This document shows positions 26,055 to 36,844 of a DNA stretch of 64,000 nucleotides, piece after piece. A model generated the notes under the pieces. The model searched no databases. It saw nothing but the letters and a program-made list of their open reading frames with translations, and was not told the DNA's origin. This DNA is from Neelides folsomi (Eukaryota > Arthropoda > Collembola > Neelipleona > Neelidae). The stretch covers positions 124,001 through 188,000 of the forward strand of contig JAQGBZ010000092.1 of NCBI GenBank assembly GCA_034687125.1, written 5' to 3'. Each line of letters starts with the position of its first letter. Position 1 is the first letter of the stretch. The translations under genes were made by a program, and so were the position numbers.

Positions 26055-27441
26055 ATGATGGAAAAGTCAGAAGAAGATGGAAATCGAAGTGAATCCAATT
26101 CTACAAAAAATTTGATCTCGCTCAAAATGCACCCGAGAAATATTTATAATGGGAAATTGGATTTCGTTCAACTGGGAGAACAGTTTCCGCTTTTCAAAAA
26201 ACTGCTAAGATTTGTAAGTTTTAATTTTTCAATATGCAAAATAACATCAGCTTTGCTATATCCGTTATCCCTTTTGAATGATTTCGATATAAAAAATATT
26301 TTTATAAAATACTTCTATATGTAATTTTCCTATAGAATAATCAAGGAAAAGCTCATGTCAATTTTAAAGATCATGAAGTGCTTCGAGTTCTATGTGAAAT
26401 ATTACTCGAAAGGGATTTCCAGCTGAAAGTTGATATTCCTCAAAACTACCTTGTACCAAGACTTCCTGTTCGACTCAATTACATTCTTTGGATTGAAGAT
26501 TTATTACAAGTCTCATCAGAAGATAATGCCAACATTTGTGGAATTGATATCGGTAATGATTATTGAATTATCAAATCATCAATTGGCAATGACACAGTCA
26601 GTTTAATAAACATTTATAATAATGTGATTTCGTTTTTACATAGGATGTGGTCCTGTTGCGATTTACTGTTTACTCGCACATAAGAAGAATAATTGGGAAA
26701 TGAAGGGGACCGACATTAATTTTGAGTCAATTCAAAATGCAAAAAAGATTGTTGACGAGAACAAATTGGAAGATAATATTGAAGGTATTACAATTTACTA
26801 TTTATTTCATATTTATGTATTAAAAATATTTACAAATGAAAAGTTTAAATAATAATTGTTAAAATTAATTTGTCAATTAGTGATATTCGTGGACGGTACT
26901 GAAGTGTTTGACACTCAAAGATTGTTCAAAGGCGATTCGACTTTTTCTTTCACAATGTGCAATCCTCCGTTTTTCTCTTCCAAAGAAGAGGCCAAAGGAA
27001 CAAAAAGAAGGAGAAATGCAAAAAGGGCACGACCACCTCCGCAAGGAGATCCAACTGGAGTCGAAGCAGAACTTATTGTTGAAGGTGGAGAATTGACTTT
27101 TATTGAAAAGCAAATTGAAGAGTCTAAAAAATTAAAAACATCTGTCTGGTAATATTTGTTTTAATAAACATAAATATCAAAAAAATCAACATTGTATGAG
27201 TTTGAGTAAATTAAAAATATTATACAACAAAAATCAAAATCAATGATGAGTTTTTTTTAATTGGGCTTGTTTCTTTTAAAGGTTCTTTACAACAATGATT
27301 GGAGTCAAAGCTCATATGAAGCCATTAGTAAATAAGCTTAAAGCAGAGAATATTAAGTATACAACTACAGAATTTTGTCAGGGACGAACGATGAGATGGG
27401 GTCTGGCTTGGACATTTACACGAGATTTTCCCAATAAATGA
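26055..27441 (+). CDS. METTL16: METTL16-type RNA N6-adenosine methyltransferase
   Basis: Five exons: 26055-26213, 26336-26552, 26644-26784, 26881-27148, 27282-27441; 314 aa. METTL16 methylates adenosine in U6 snRNA and, in mammals, MAT2A mRNA hairpins, using S-adenosylmethionine. Family marks: MHPRN.Y...LDFVQL near residue 25, KVDIP.NYLVPRLPVRLNYI, the SAM-binding motif GIDIGCGP, the catalytic CNPPFF (N200-F203), and TEFCQGRTMRWGLAWTF near the end. It stops about ten residues after this last motif, so the vertebrate C-terminal conserved region (VCR) is absent, as I recall for the fly homologue. The start could also be the second Met (26058). It sits between two zinc-finger paralogues with no functional link apparent. 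All catalytic residues are present. Confidence 0.95.
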
Positions 27442-28068
27442 AAACAATTCCACCTTGGACATTTCCATCTCTAACAATGGGATCAAATTCGATCGTTGAT
27501 ATTATAAATATTAGTACAATGTTTGTATTTTACACACAATTGTTTCATTTTATTACATTATTAATTTAAAATATAGTAAAATTTATCGCCATATATTTAT
27601 TTTATTACACATCGTTGGAATCATTCAAACACTCATGATTTTCCCAAGTTAAATATTTATATTTTAACTATTTAACTATTTGATTTATAAAATAAAGTTG
27701 CAGCATATAAGTTTATTATCTAAAAGTAAGATTATTTATTTATGAATGAGGTTATTTGGTGAAATACCTTTTACGCAAGGTTAGTTATTGCGAAAAATGT
27801 CTTTACCTGTATATTTGACTAAATTCCTTATAAAAGAAAAAGATTTTCTGGTTTTGTTTTGACTTTTACTTTTATTGACAAAAATTCTTAAATTGCTCAT
27901 TATTCTAATTGAGTTTCTGAATTTCAATCGAACTTGGGCCGATAAAAGATTGACCGTAGTAATTTGTTCGTAAAAACCAAACGAGTAATTCATATTTTCT
28001 CTTTGTGACAATTGTGAGTGGTTGTGAATCTTACTTTTTATCTTTTTTAATTTATTAATAACATTAAA
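27442..28068. other. Intergenic spacer
   Basis: AT-rich DNA with the METTL16 3' UTR (AATAAA at 27691) and the promoter of gene B. The minus-strand open frame 27781-28272 is a shadow of gene B exon 1. Nothing else supported. Confidence 0.5.
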
Positions 28069-31000
28069 ATGAGCGAGCTGACAATGAGTGACGAAATAAA
28101 ACCTAATCCGAACATGATCAAGCAAAAAAGGACAATGTTGAGTTTGAAAGATAAGGCTGGGATCTATGCGGATTTGGATGCGAATGTTAGTCGAAAGGTC
28201 ATTTACGCCAAGTATAATATTGTGAAATCGACACTGACAAGGCTTATTAAAAAAAGACCACTTATCGAACAATCATTCACTGAAATGTCTGAGGTATTAA
28301 ATATTAAACTCACATTAAAGCTAGTTAAAATTATAACCAACCAAACCCAGGGTGTAGTATTTCCTCTTTTTAATTGCTAGTTAAAATTCATTACCTCTTA
28401 TTTTCATTTTCATTCTTTAACAAATTGCTTTTAAAAAAATTCATTTGTTTTAGAATATGAAGAGGGTGAGAAAATCAAAATATCCCGAATTAGATGATCT
28501 CCTTTTCCAATGGTACATCAATCGTCTAAATGAAACTCTTCCCATCAATTTGAGAATCCTTGCTGATCAAGCAAACTATTTTGTTGAACAATTAAATCTG
28601 AAGGAAAGTATTGGGATCGTCACAACAAGCTCGAATTGGATATTCAGATTCAGAAAAAGACATGCTATAACTTTCCTAACTGAAGAGGCTTACGAAGGTC
28701 CAAATGTTGATTTACCTCATGGACAAAATCCACAAGAAAATTTTTCAATCCAAGAACAAGACCAAATAGAAAATTATGTAACAGAATTTACAAATGATCC
28801 CAACTCATTTAACAACGTACCTCCAGAGGAAAGCTCTTCATTAGAAAGTAATAAATAAAAATACTTTTAAATAAAAATCGATCGTTTTGGGGTTATAATC
28901 AAAAATATTTTATACCTGTATTAATTATTTTAAAATGAATTACAGGGATGTTAAATTGTTTTATCTGCTTTGATAAAATTCCATTTTCGGATGAATTGAC
29001 AAAGCAAACAGTTTCCTCTCAAGCAGTCACCACTTTAGTTAATTTATTCGAAGAGATAAAAGGAAAAAGCTCCATGCAGAAACGAGCAACATATAAAGCC
29101 ATGCTTTGCTACGTCTGTCTTGGCAAGGCTCAAGTTGTTGAGCAGTTGTTGAAAAATATTGAAGAAATCAAAGAAAAGTTGTATCATTTCCATACTGAAA
29201 TCAAAGGAAGGGTCCTTCAAAGTTTCCATCAAACCGAGGATTTGACGACTGAACAACTTCAATTAGCCGATTTAGGAAATACGAGAAAGTATTTTGTTGA
29301 AGGTAAAAACTTTAATTACTCATTTTATCTTTACCAATTTAAGTTTCTATATGCTAATAATCTTATCTTTAATTATATAATTATTATCAACAATGTATTT
29401 TTTATAGAATTAAAGCTTTTGCCACAAAATGACTCGCCATTAAAATCTCAAAAGTCAAAGAAAGCAACTCCAAATTTACACATGAGATATATGAGACCCG
29501 TACCAAAGATGAAAGATGATTTTATCAATGAAGATGAATCAAATGAGAATTTCGTCCAAGTCAAAACAGAACCCGATGAAGAATATTATGAAGAGGAAGA
29601 TTATGACGAGAATTACATTCAATCAGCAACTATCTACGACGACGATTATTGTCCTGAAATTGATTCCTCTGATACAATCTCAGAATCAGAATTCCAAGAA
29701 GAAATCAATTACAATTTCAATGGTCTTAATTTCACCACCACCACAAAAATCTTTTCAAGTTTAATGAACAAATCAGCCAAACTGGAACTTGTCCGACTCG
29801 AAGACATGGAAGAATTCAAAGACTACATTTTATCAGACGAATACACTGTCACACTCCCAAATAAATACACAAGAAGAAGGCCAAAATACTGCAGGAAGAA
29901 AATCATCATACAAAAGAATAAAAACCAGAATTCGGTTCAACCAGGAGATTTGCCCCTCAAGGAACGCATTGAGCTTTTAAAATCCAAATACCCGCCATCG
30001 GCCCAAGCCGGTGAAATCCAATATTGTGATTTTCCCAAATGCACTTACAGGTCAAGAAGTAAAGTGTACATAGAAGGTCATTACAAAATCGTTCATTTAG
30101 GAATTCCAAAACCCTTCGTTTGTGATTATCCTGATTGTAAAAGTGAATTCCGCCAATTTCATCATTTGGAAGAACATAAGATTTCCCACACTGGGGAAAA
30201 TCCATATTTGTGCGATGTATGTGCAGCTCCTTTCAATAATTATTACACTATGAGAAAACACGCGAGTGAAAAGCATATCCAGAAACCCTGCCAATGTGCC
30301 ATTTGTCCAAAGTCTTTTAAAACGGAATTTGAACTGCGGGCTCATGAGAGGAAACACAATGGGATGAAACCTTATTTATGTATTGTGGTAAACTGTGGAT
30401 GTGATTTTGATAATGTCAACTTTTTGGAGTATCATCATAAGGAAGCTCATCCGGAGATTCCTTTCATTCTCCCAGATTCAACTCCAGTACAAGGAGAAAG
30501 GAAAAGGATTTTGAGATATGCAACAATTCCACCTTTGAGAAAGAGAAAAGATTACAAAAGAACAAGTCAAACTAATAAGGTCAAAATTAAAAAGAGGAAA
30601 GAATCGTTGCTGGATTGTAAATGCGAATTTTGTGGACATATCTTGTCATCTGTTAAAGCACTCAGGTTCGTCTATTACAATTTAATTGCCTATTTAATTT
30701 TTTATATAATATTTTTCAAAGTTTATTAATTTGATAAATTATTTTTTAGAAATCATGTAAAAGCTCATAAAGGAGAATTAGATTTCGCATGCGAAGTATG
30801 CCCATTTAGAACAGCCACGGTGAGTTTTCTTATTTTAATTTATGTCAAACATGAAATTGAATCATATAAAATTAATAAAATGACATTATTTAATAGATTA
30901 AGATAAGAGTAAGTCGTCAAATTAAATTAATTTAATTGGCTTGATTATTTATTAAAGATAACCCGACTAAGAGAGCACATGATTTCTCACAACGAACGAA

Positions 31001-31452
31001 CTTGGAAATGCGAGATTTGCGACAAAAGCTACAAAAGGAGCGTTGGGCTTATCGAACATAAACGAATTCATACTGGAGAAAGACCTTACATTTGTCCTAA
31101 ATGTGGAAAATCCTTCACAACCCATAAAAACCTTCGTTCGCATCTTGGAAGCTGCGACAAGGAAAAATATTGCAATTATGCGTGTCCTTTGTGCTCTTCA
31201 AAATTCCCCACAAGATCCGTTTTCACCCTTCATCTTAAAAAACATCGCGAGTGTACTGCAGAGGAAATTGAAAAACTAATTGTGGAAACGAGACGGACCA
31301 ACAGATACGCTACGAATGAACAACTCCAAGTGGAACCAGCAACTTTGGCAATTCCAATTGCAAAAAGACCTAATTGGTTCCAACTGACTGAAATGGACCA
31401 TTCTACCAGTTTTCCTGATGTTGGCGCTTCAGCTTCAGATTCCAAAGTGTAA
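28069..31452 (+). CDS. CENP-B/pogo-type double HTH + ZAD + C2H2 zinc-finger regulator (gene B)
   Basis: Six exons: 28069-28293, 28454-28847, 28946-29302, 29408-30665, 30750-30819, 30958-31452; 932 aa. Residues 20-70 are a CENP-B N-terminal HTH (KRTMLSLKDKAGIYADLDAN). Residues 76-145 are the second, CENP-B/Tc5-type HTH (KSKYPELDDLLFQWYINRLN, then SNWIFRFRKRHAI). Together they form the DNA-binding half of a pogo/Tigger transposase; no DDE catalytic domain follows. Next is a ZAD (C211-x2-C214, C261-x2-C264), an acidic linker, and about ten C2H2 fingers. Finger order and spacing, including a conserved break (HPEIPFILP here, HPIPVVLPF in gene A), show that genes A and B are paralogues. The 105-nt intron 29303-29407 has no stop and keeps frame, so a retained-intron form is possible. 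AATAAA at 31624. Confidence 0.88.
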
Positions 31453-31694
31453 TAAAGTAATAATGGTGGAGTTATTCGATTTGGTGCTAATTTTTACTAT
31501 TTACTTCTGATAATTTTGATATCTCTTCGTTTTAGCATGTTATAATTGTTATATATTAGTATTGTATTGTGAGGTTAAACTTAAGACTTATTGTTAAATA
31601 GTTTTGATTGAAGTAATGGTGCAAATAAAAATAAATTGAAAGTGTAAATTAAATTATAAATTACTTGTTTATTGACTAATAACAAAAGCTTTAA

Positions 31695-34600
31695 TCATTT
31701 TTTCTTTTTTCTTGTATTCGTGATCCTCGGGGGAGGTTTTGCCATTGATTCAAATCCTTCTTTTGAGTCTTCCTGATTTACAAATACAAATTACAAATTA
31801 ATAATTTTGTAATTGAAAATGTTATTGAAAATTGCATTGATAAATTATTTTTTATTAACTTGGCCTTCTTCGCTCCATTCAGATTTAAGTTCTTCGAGCA
31901 TTTTAGGCGTAATGAGTCCTTGTGATAAAAGTCTTTCGGTCAATCGCCCTTTCCCGATAAAATTTCCAGTCTTTTTTGAAATTATTGAAGCTTTGTTGTT
32001 CACCGATTCCTCATCGGATTCAATTTTAAATGCCGAATTACTAATTCCTAAATAGTAATAATAATAATATACAAAATTGCCTAAAAGATTTAAATTTTGA
32101 CGGTATGGGATAAGCTATAGGACGTGGGCTACATACAATAAAACGTATCTTGTTCTTTTCATAAAAAGACAAAAGCATTGTTGCAAGATTTCCCCTTCGA
32201 ATCAATTTAATTCATACCTATTGAACCCTTTGTTCTCAATTGATGTGTATTTGTATAGGTTTATGCCAAATATTGGTAAAAATTGAATTCGGGTTAAAAT
32301 TGAAGTAACACGGCAAATCGACTATTTCTTCAAATCATACTTTTTATATACAGAATTTAATGCTCTTTAAAATGGCTATAGTGAATTTGATGGCCGTGTA
32401 CGAAATTTTTTATTTCTTAACATATTTAACTAATTATTTGTTTTTCCATAATTTTAATAAGTGAATATTTTTTTAACTATGCATTTTAGAAGAAAATGTT
32501 GAAGAACTTTTTTGAAGGGCTAACTATGATGAACAACTTTTATATTATCTATTATTTAAAAATATTTTTTGTTTAAAAGTTAAATGTATTTAAAAGTCTG
32601 CTATTAAATACATAATACAAATCTTGCAACACTGTGATAGCCCACGTCCTATAGCTTATTCCATACAGCCCTTTAACTTTTGATTAATTTATTGACTGAC
32701 CTCTAAGAAAACTTTGCTTTTTCCTCGAAGTAGTGAAATTATCTTCATCGGTTGAGTCCCCATTTTGTTGAACCATTTCTGAATTTTTGAGGAGACGGGT
32801 GATGTTGAATACACCAAGTTGGATAATTGAATCCAATTCCTTCTGTGTGTCTCGAACAAGTACAGAGTCATGGAATAAATCTTGGAAACGGTAACTTGAA
32901 AGAATAAAATTATTTATTAATAATTATCTTATAAATTATGCTGCTATTATTATAAATTGGTATTAAGCTTACCTTAACCAGAGATATAAATCTAATACAT
33001 CAAAAATAGATTCCAGATGAACCAGGTCAAGAATTGTATTCGGAGGGTTAAACGGCCATCCAACATGGCGACAAAGCCAATCAAATGAAATCGGTTCGTT
33101 CTTACTGTACTGTCTTGCAAACTGCACAAATTAAATTATTTAAATTATTCAATTCCTTTATGTTTAGTTTAAGTAGTTTACAATATGAGAGGAGGAATAC
33201 AATTTTTAAAGTGACCTTTAGGAACATTGTACAAACAAAAGGCATCTTTCTATTAATTGGAGAGCAGCAGAAGACATAACGAGCCCGAAGTGGCAAAGGA
33301 ACATGTTGGATCATATCAGCCAGAAACTTGAAATCATCAATGTTGCACATAAAGTAGAGGGAATCATCCACAGTGCACAAACTCACAAAAATGTCCTTAA
33401 ATCCAAATCATTTAAAAAATTAAATTTTTATTAAAACACATATGTTAGTTCCATTTAAACCATTTTTGTATATTATCATTTAATATGAGAATTGTTTTTT
33501 TATACCATGAGATTGCTCAATGTGGCATTTGGAAGATGATAGGCGTACATTTCAATTTGATCCGCTGTTGGGTGAAGTCCTGCTTGAATGAGTTCTTCAG
33601 GTTGATCGGCCATCAAAGCTTGAAGAGTTTCCAAATCATCTTCTTTGAATGTTGTTACTAAACCCTTTTTAAGAAATTAAATGTCAAATTTTATTATTTT
33701 AATTTTTACAATTTAATTAATTCCAATTAATTCTTATATTTAGTAGTGTGATATTACTATTAATTAAATTACTTACTTTTGAAAACTGTGTCCCGTATCT
33801 TCCGGCTCTTCCTCCAATTTGTAGTGCTTGAGAAGTGGAAATTGTATCCATCTCCCTCTCTCCTTTCTCATTAATGGTAGGTTTAATCAACGAGTAAAAA
33901 ATGACTCGTCTTATACTCCTATTAAAGTTAATAAAAAATTTTAAATTAATATTTCAACTTTAAAATTAAAAATATATTTTGGATTTTAATGGGATTGTGT
34001 TACATATTAAGAATTAAAATGACTTACAAATTAAGACCCATTCCAATAGCATCAGTGGCAACTAGAATTTTACACGGATTGTCAGGATCATTGAATTTTT
34101 GAGCTTGGGCAACTTTCGTGCCCGGAGGAAGACCGCCGTAAATTACAGCAACTTCTTTCCCATCCTTTTCAATCTAATAGATTGGATTTAATTTAATTAA
34201 AACAATAACGCCAAATGCTATTTAATTAAATTACTAAATTAAGAAAAATTAATTATTAACAAGTTCACAGTATTAGTGTCTTGAAACATTTTGGAACATA
34301 CAAATGGCCAGGTTAAATTTACCTGTCTTGATACTGAATAAATATCGTTCTTGCTAAAGCAAACAATGCAATCTCCAGGTTGAACTTTCTTTAAACTTCC
34401 TAAAGCTTTATTTTCAATATTTAAATCTGTAAGGCGCTTGTACTTATAAACCTGTTAAAATAATTAACATTTAATGTAATATCAAAAACATAATATAAGA
34501 TTTAAAAAGTCTTGAGTTTATATATCTAAAATATAATATTTTTTTAATAAAATAAAGAATCAAACTTCTAATTCTTCCCCCGTTGTAATTAAAAGACTTC

Positions 34601-36082
34601 GAATAAGCTCAATTGACGCTGCTTCCCCACAAAGGTGAATTTCATCTGCCATTATACCAAGTAAAGCTCGCGTCCAAGCCCAACCTCTTTGAGCATCTTT
34701 GATCATCTGAATCTCGTCAATTACAGCAACTTCATCTATTAATAATAAAAATACTCCCAACTTAACTCAAATATCTTTTGTCATATGAAAGAATCATTTC
34801 CTTACAAGGAGTTGTAACTGATGTCATTTCCACGGTGCAGGCGACATGACTTGCTGGAGATTGTTGGTCGGGATTTCCGAACCTTCTTTCTTCTCCAGTT
34901 ACGAGATCACAAATTGTCCCCTTTAAAAACAATGAACAAACATGAAATATTAACGAATCCATAATACTTTTTTACCATAATTATAAAATGAGTAGAAAAT
35001 GGTAATGGCAGTGAATGATAAAATTGAATATAAAGTTAATAATGAGTTTTTAAACTTTTTATACTTTTTGGTTAGCCTTTTGAAAAACTTCGTTAGCTAA
35101 TAGTTTTAGCGGCCCACAATAAACCCCAGACTTGGCGTCAAGAAATCGTTCCAAAGCTTGATACGTTTTTCCACTATTTGTAGGACCAGCGTGGAAAATA
35201 ACTTTTCGTAGCAAACCTCGAGCTTCAGGATACCTTTAAAATTATGAATTAAGTTATGCCCAAAAAAGTAAATTAAATATAAATAAGTAAAGTATATAAA
35301 TAGTAAATACTGATACCAATTAGCAGGAGATCGGAGATCAGAAATCTTCTTAAGATCGTCCATGCATTCAAGATGTGGGAAAGTTTGTTTCGCATGTCGC
35401 ATAAAGTACGGGAACAAATCGTCAATGTGAGCCATCCCCTTTGCCGCAATGATGTCATTTAAAACTATGTGGAGATCAGTCGGAACACTTTCGTTTTCGA
35501 CACAAAATCGTCGGAAACTAATGAATGCTTGATGAAACAGATAATCTAAAAATCAAAGAAAAATTTACTACTGATAAGTAGTAATGATAATAAAATTGTA
35601 ATTTTTACATCAATCTTTTCATAATTTATAATTTAGAAATGACAATTCACAGAAGATTTTGAATTTCACTTACTGTCAAGACCATTTTCTAACGAAAGTA
35701 ATTTGATTTCACTCCGAATGAAGAATTTGTTGAGAACTTTGAGAACTTCTTGTTTCACGAGCTTCCCACTCAACTCCACTCCGACATTCAACTCATCTGT
35801 AGTTGGTTTGACGGGGACAGGAACGAAAAGATGAGATTGGGAAGCTGAGAACGGCGGGGTCGAAGGGCCATTCTCGTGTCTTTTGTATCTCTTCTGAACA
35901 ACAATTCCATTTTGGTCTTTCTTCAACAAAATCGGAGATGAATTGGGATTGATGTGATTTCTTGAAGTTGAGCTCGACCTATAGTTCCATTCGCCGATCT
36001 CTACATTTAGTAATGTCCTTTCCAAATAACTATACTTTAACTTACTACTTCGAATTAAAAAAGTCCTTCCAATTAGGGACAT
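31695..36082 (-). CDS. SUPV3L1: SUV3-type mitochondrial ATP-dependent RNA helicase
   Basis: Fourteen exons: 36082-35674, 35545-35317, 35233-35065, 34920-34806, 34735-34566, 34451-34323, 34173-34028, 33918-33777, 33664-33506, 33395-33216, 33121-32973, 32894-32701, 32047-31860, 31772-31695. They sum to exactly 819 codons (818 aa; human about 786). SUPV3L1 unwinds RNA in the mitochondrial matrix and feeds it to PNPase. Motifs: Walker [29 protein letters not shown], motif [39 protein letters not shown] and motif [10 protein letters not shown]. The SUV3 C-terminal domain follows ([19 protein letters not shown], then [19 protein letters not shown]). The N-terminus is basic and Ser-rich, as for mitochondrial import. 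Intron 12 carries a MITE. A minus-strand poly(A) signal is near 31670; the 3' end faces gene B tail to tail. Confidence 0.95.
32099..32670. mobile_element. Non-autonomous DNA transposon (MITE) in SUPV3L1 intron 12
   Basis: About 33-bp terminal inverted repeats at 32099-32131 and 32638-32670, three mismatches; the shared core is ATAAGCTATAGGACGTGGGC. A second inverted pair, TGTTGCAAGATTT-like, lies further inside near both ends. The 572-bp element has no coding capacity and makes this the longest intron of the gene. I could not find a clear target-site duplication, so the superfamily is not assigned. Confidence 0.8.
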
Positions 36083-36844
36083 TGAAACAGAAAAATCACA
36101 ATTATTCTATCAGCTCACTTTAAACAAGTTACGCCGGTTCAAATCTCTAAATTATAATGATGATGCAATGAAATTTTGCCAATTAAATTAACTAGGATTT
36201 TGTGTGAATGTATAAGTAGTTTCTACTTAAAGTTAATGACCCATATTAGTAATTGTCATAAAATAAATAATTGTTAATTAAGAATTTAACTGACTTAACT
36301 TAATCCCACTCTCAATTTTGATTATAGTTTTATATAGCAAGAAAGTTCTGTAATAAGAAAAGAAGTGTGGAGTTCTTGAAAATAGCGCGATCTTTCCCAA
36401 TGGATAGAACATAGAACTTTGTAAACTTTGAGCAAAAGTGCAAAACCATTTCGCTTCCACAGTCAGTCAGTTGCTCCAAACCTGTGAGGATTCTCCGCAT
36501 TTTCTCCCATTCTAACGGAGTGCATTTAAAAATTGAAGTTGTAGAATTTAAATATTAATTAAGATTTTTAATTATTTAATATAAAATAGGAGTCTTTAAA
36601 ATATTTTAAATGAATAATCTTCAGAGTTATTTAAAAGTTTTACAGTGAGATGAATTTTGATGATGCATCAAAAAGCATTTAACATTTAATCCAAACTTTA
36701 ACCCAAACCGCTTTTTTACAATTTAATGAACTATATCCATAATATATTTATTAAAAGCGTCAGGCTTGTTAAATGTATAAATGATACACTATTTTACCAC
36801 TATAAATTAAACTCTTCATGTGCGAGTAAATTCAATCTTTCAAA
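36083..36844. promoter_or_regulatory. Shared spacer between divergent SUPV3L1 and TAF2
   Basis: The start codons of SUPV3L1 (minus) and TAF2 (plus) are 762 bp apart, so both promoters, possibly with a 5' UTR exon, must lie here. 36370-36530 is less AT-rich. The minus-strand open frame 36278-36460 has no family match or splice partner. A GTTCAAATC B-box-like string at 36140 has no matching A box, so no tRNA is called. Confidence 0.5.

Noticed and set aside
36130-36160. tRNA-like B box GGTTCAAATC
   Set aside because: No A box at the proper distance and no cloverleaf could be folded.
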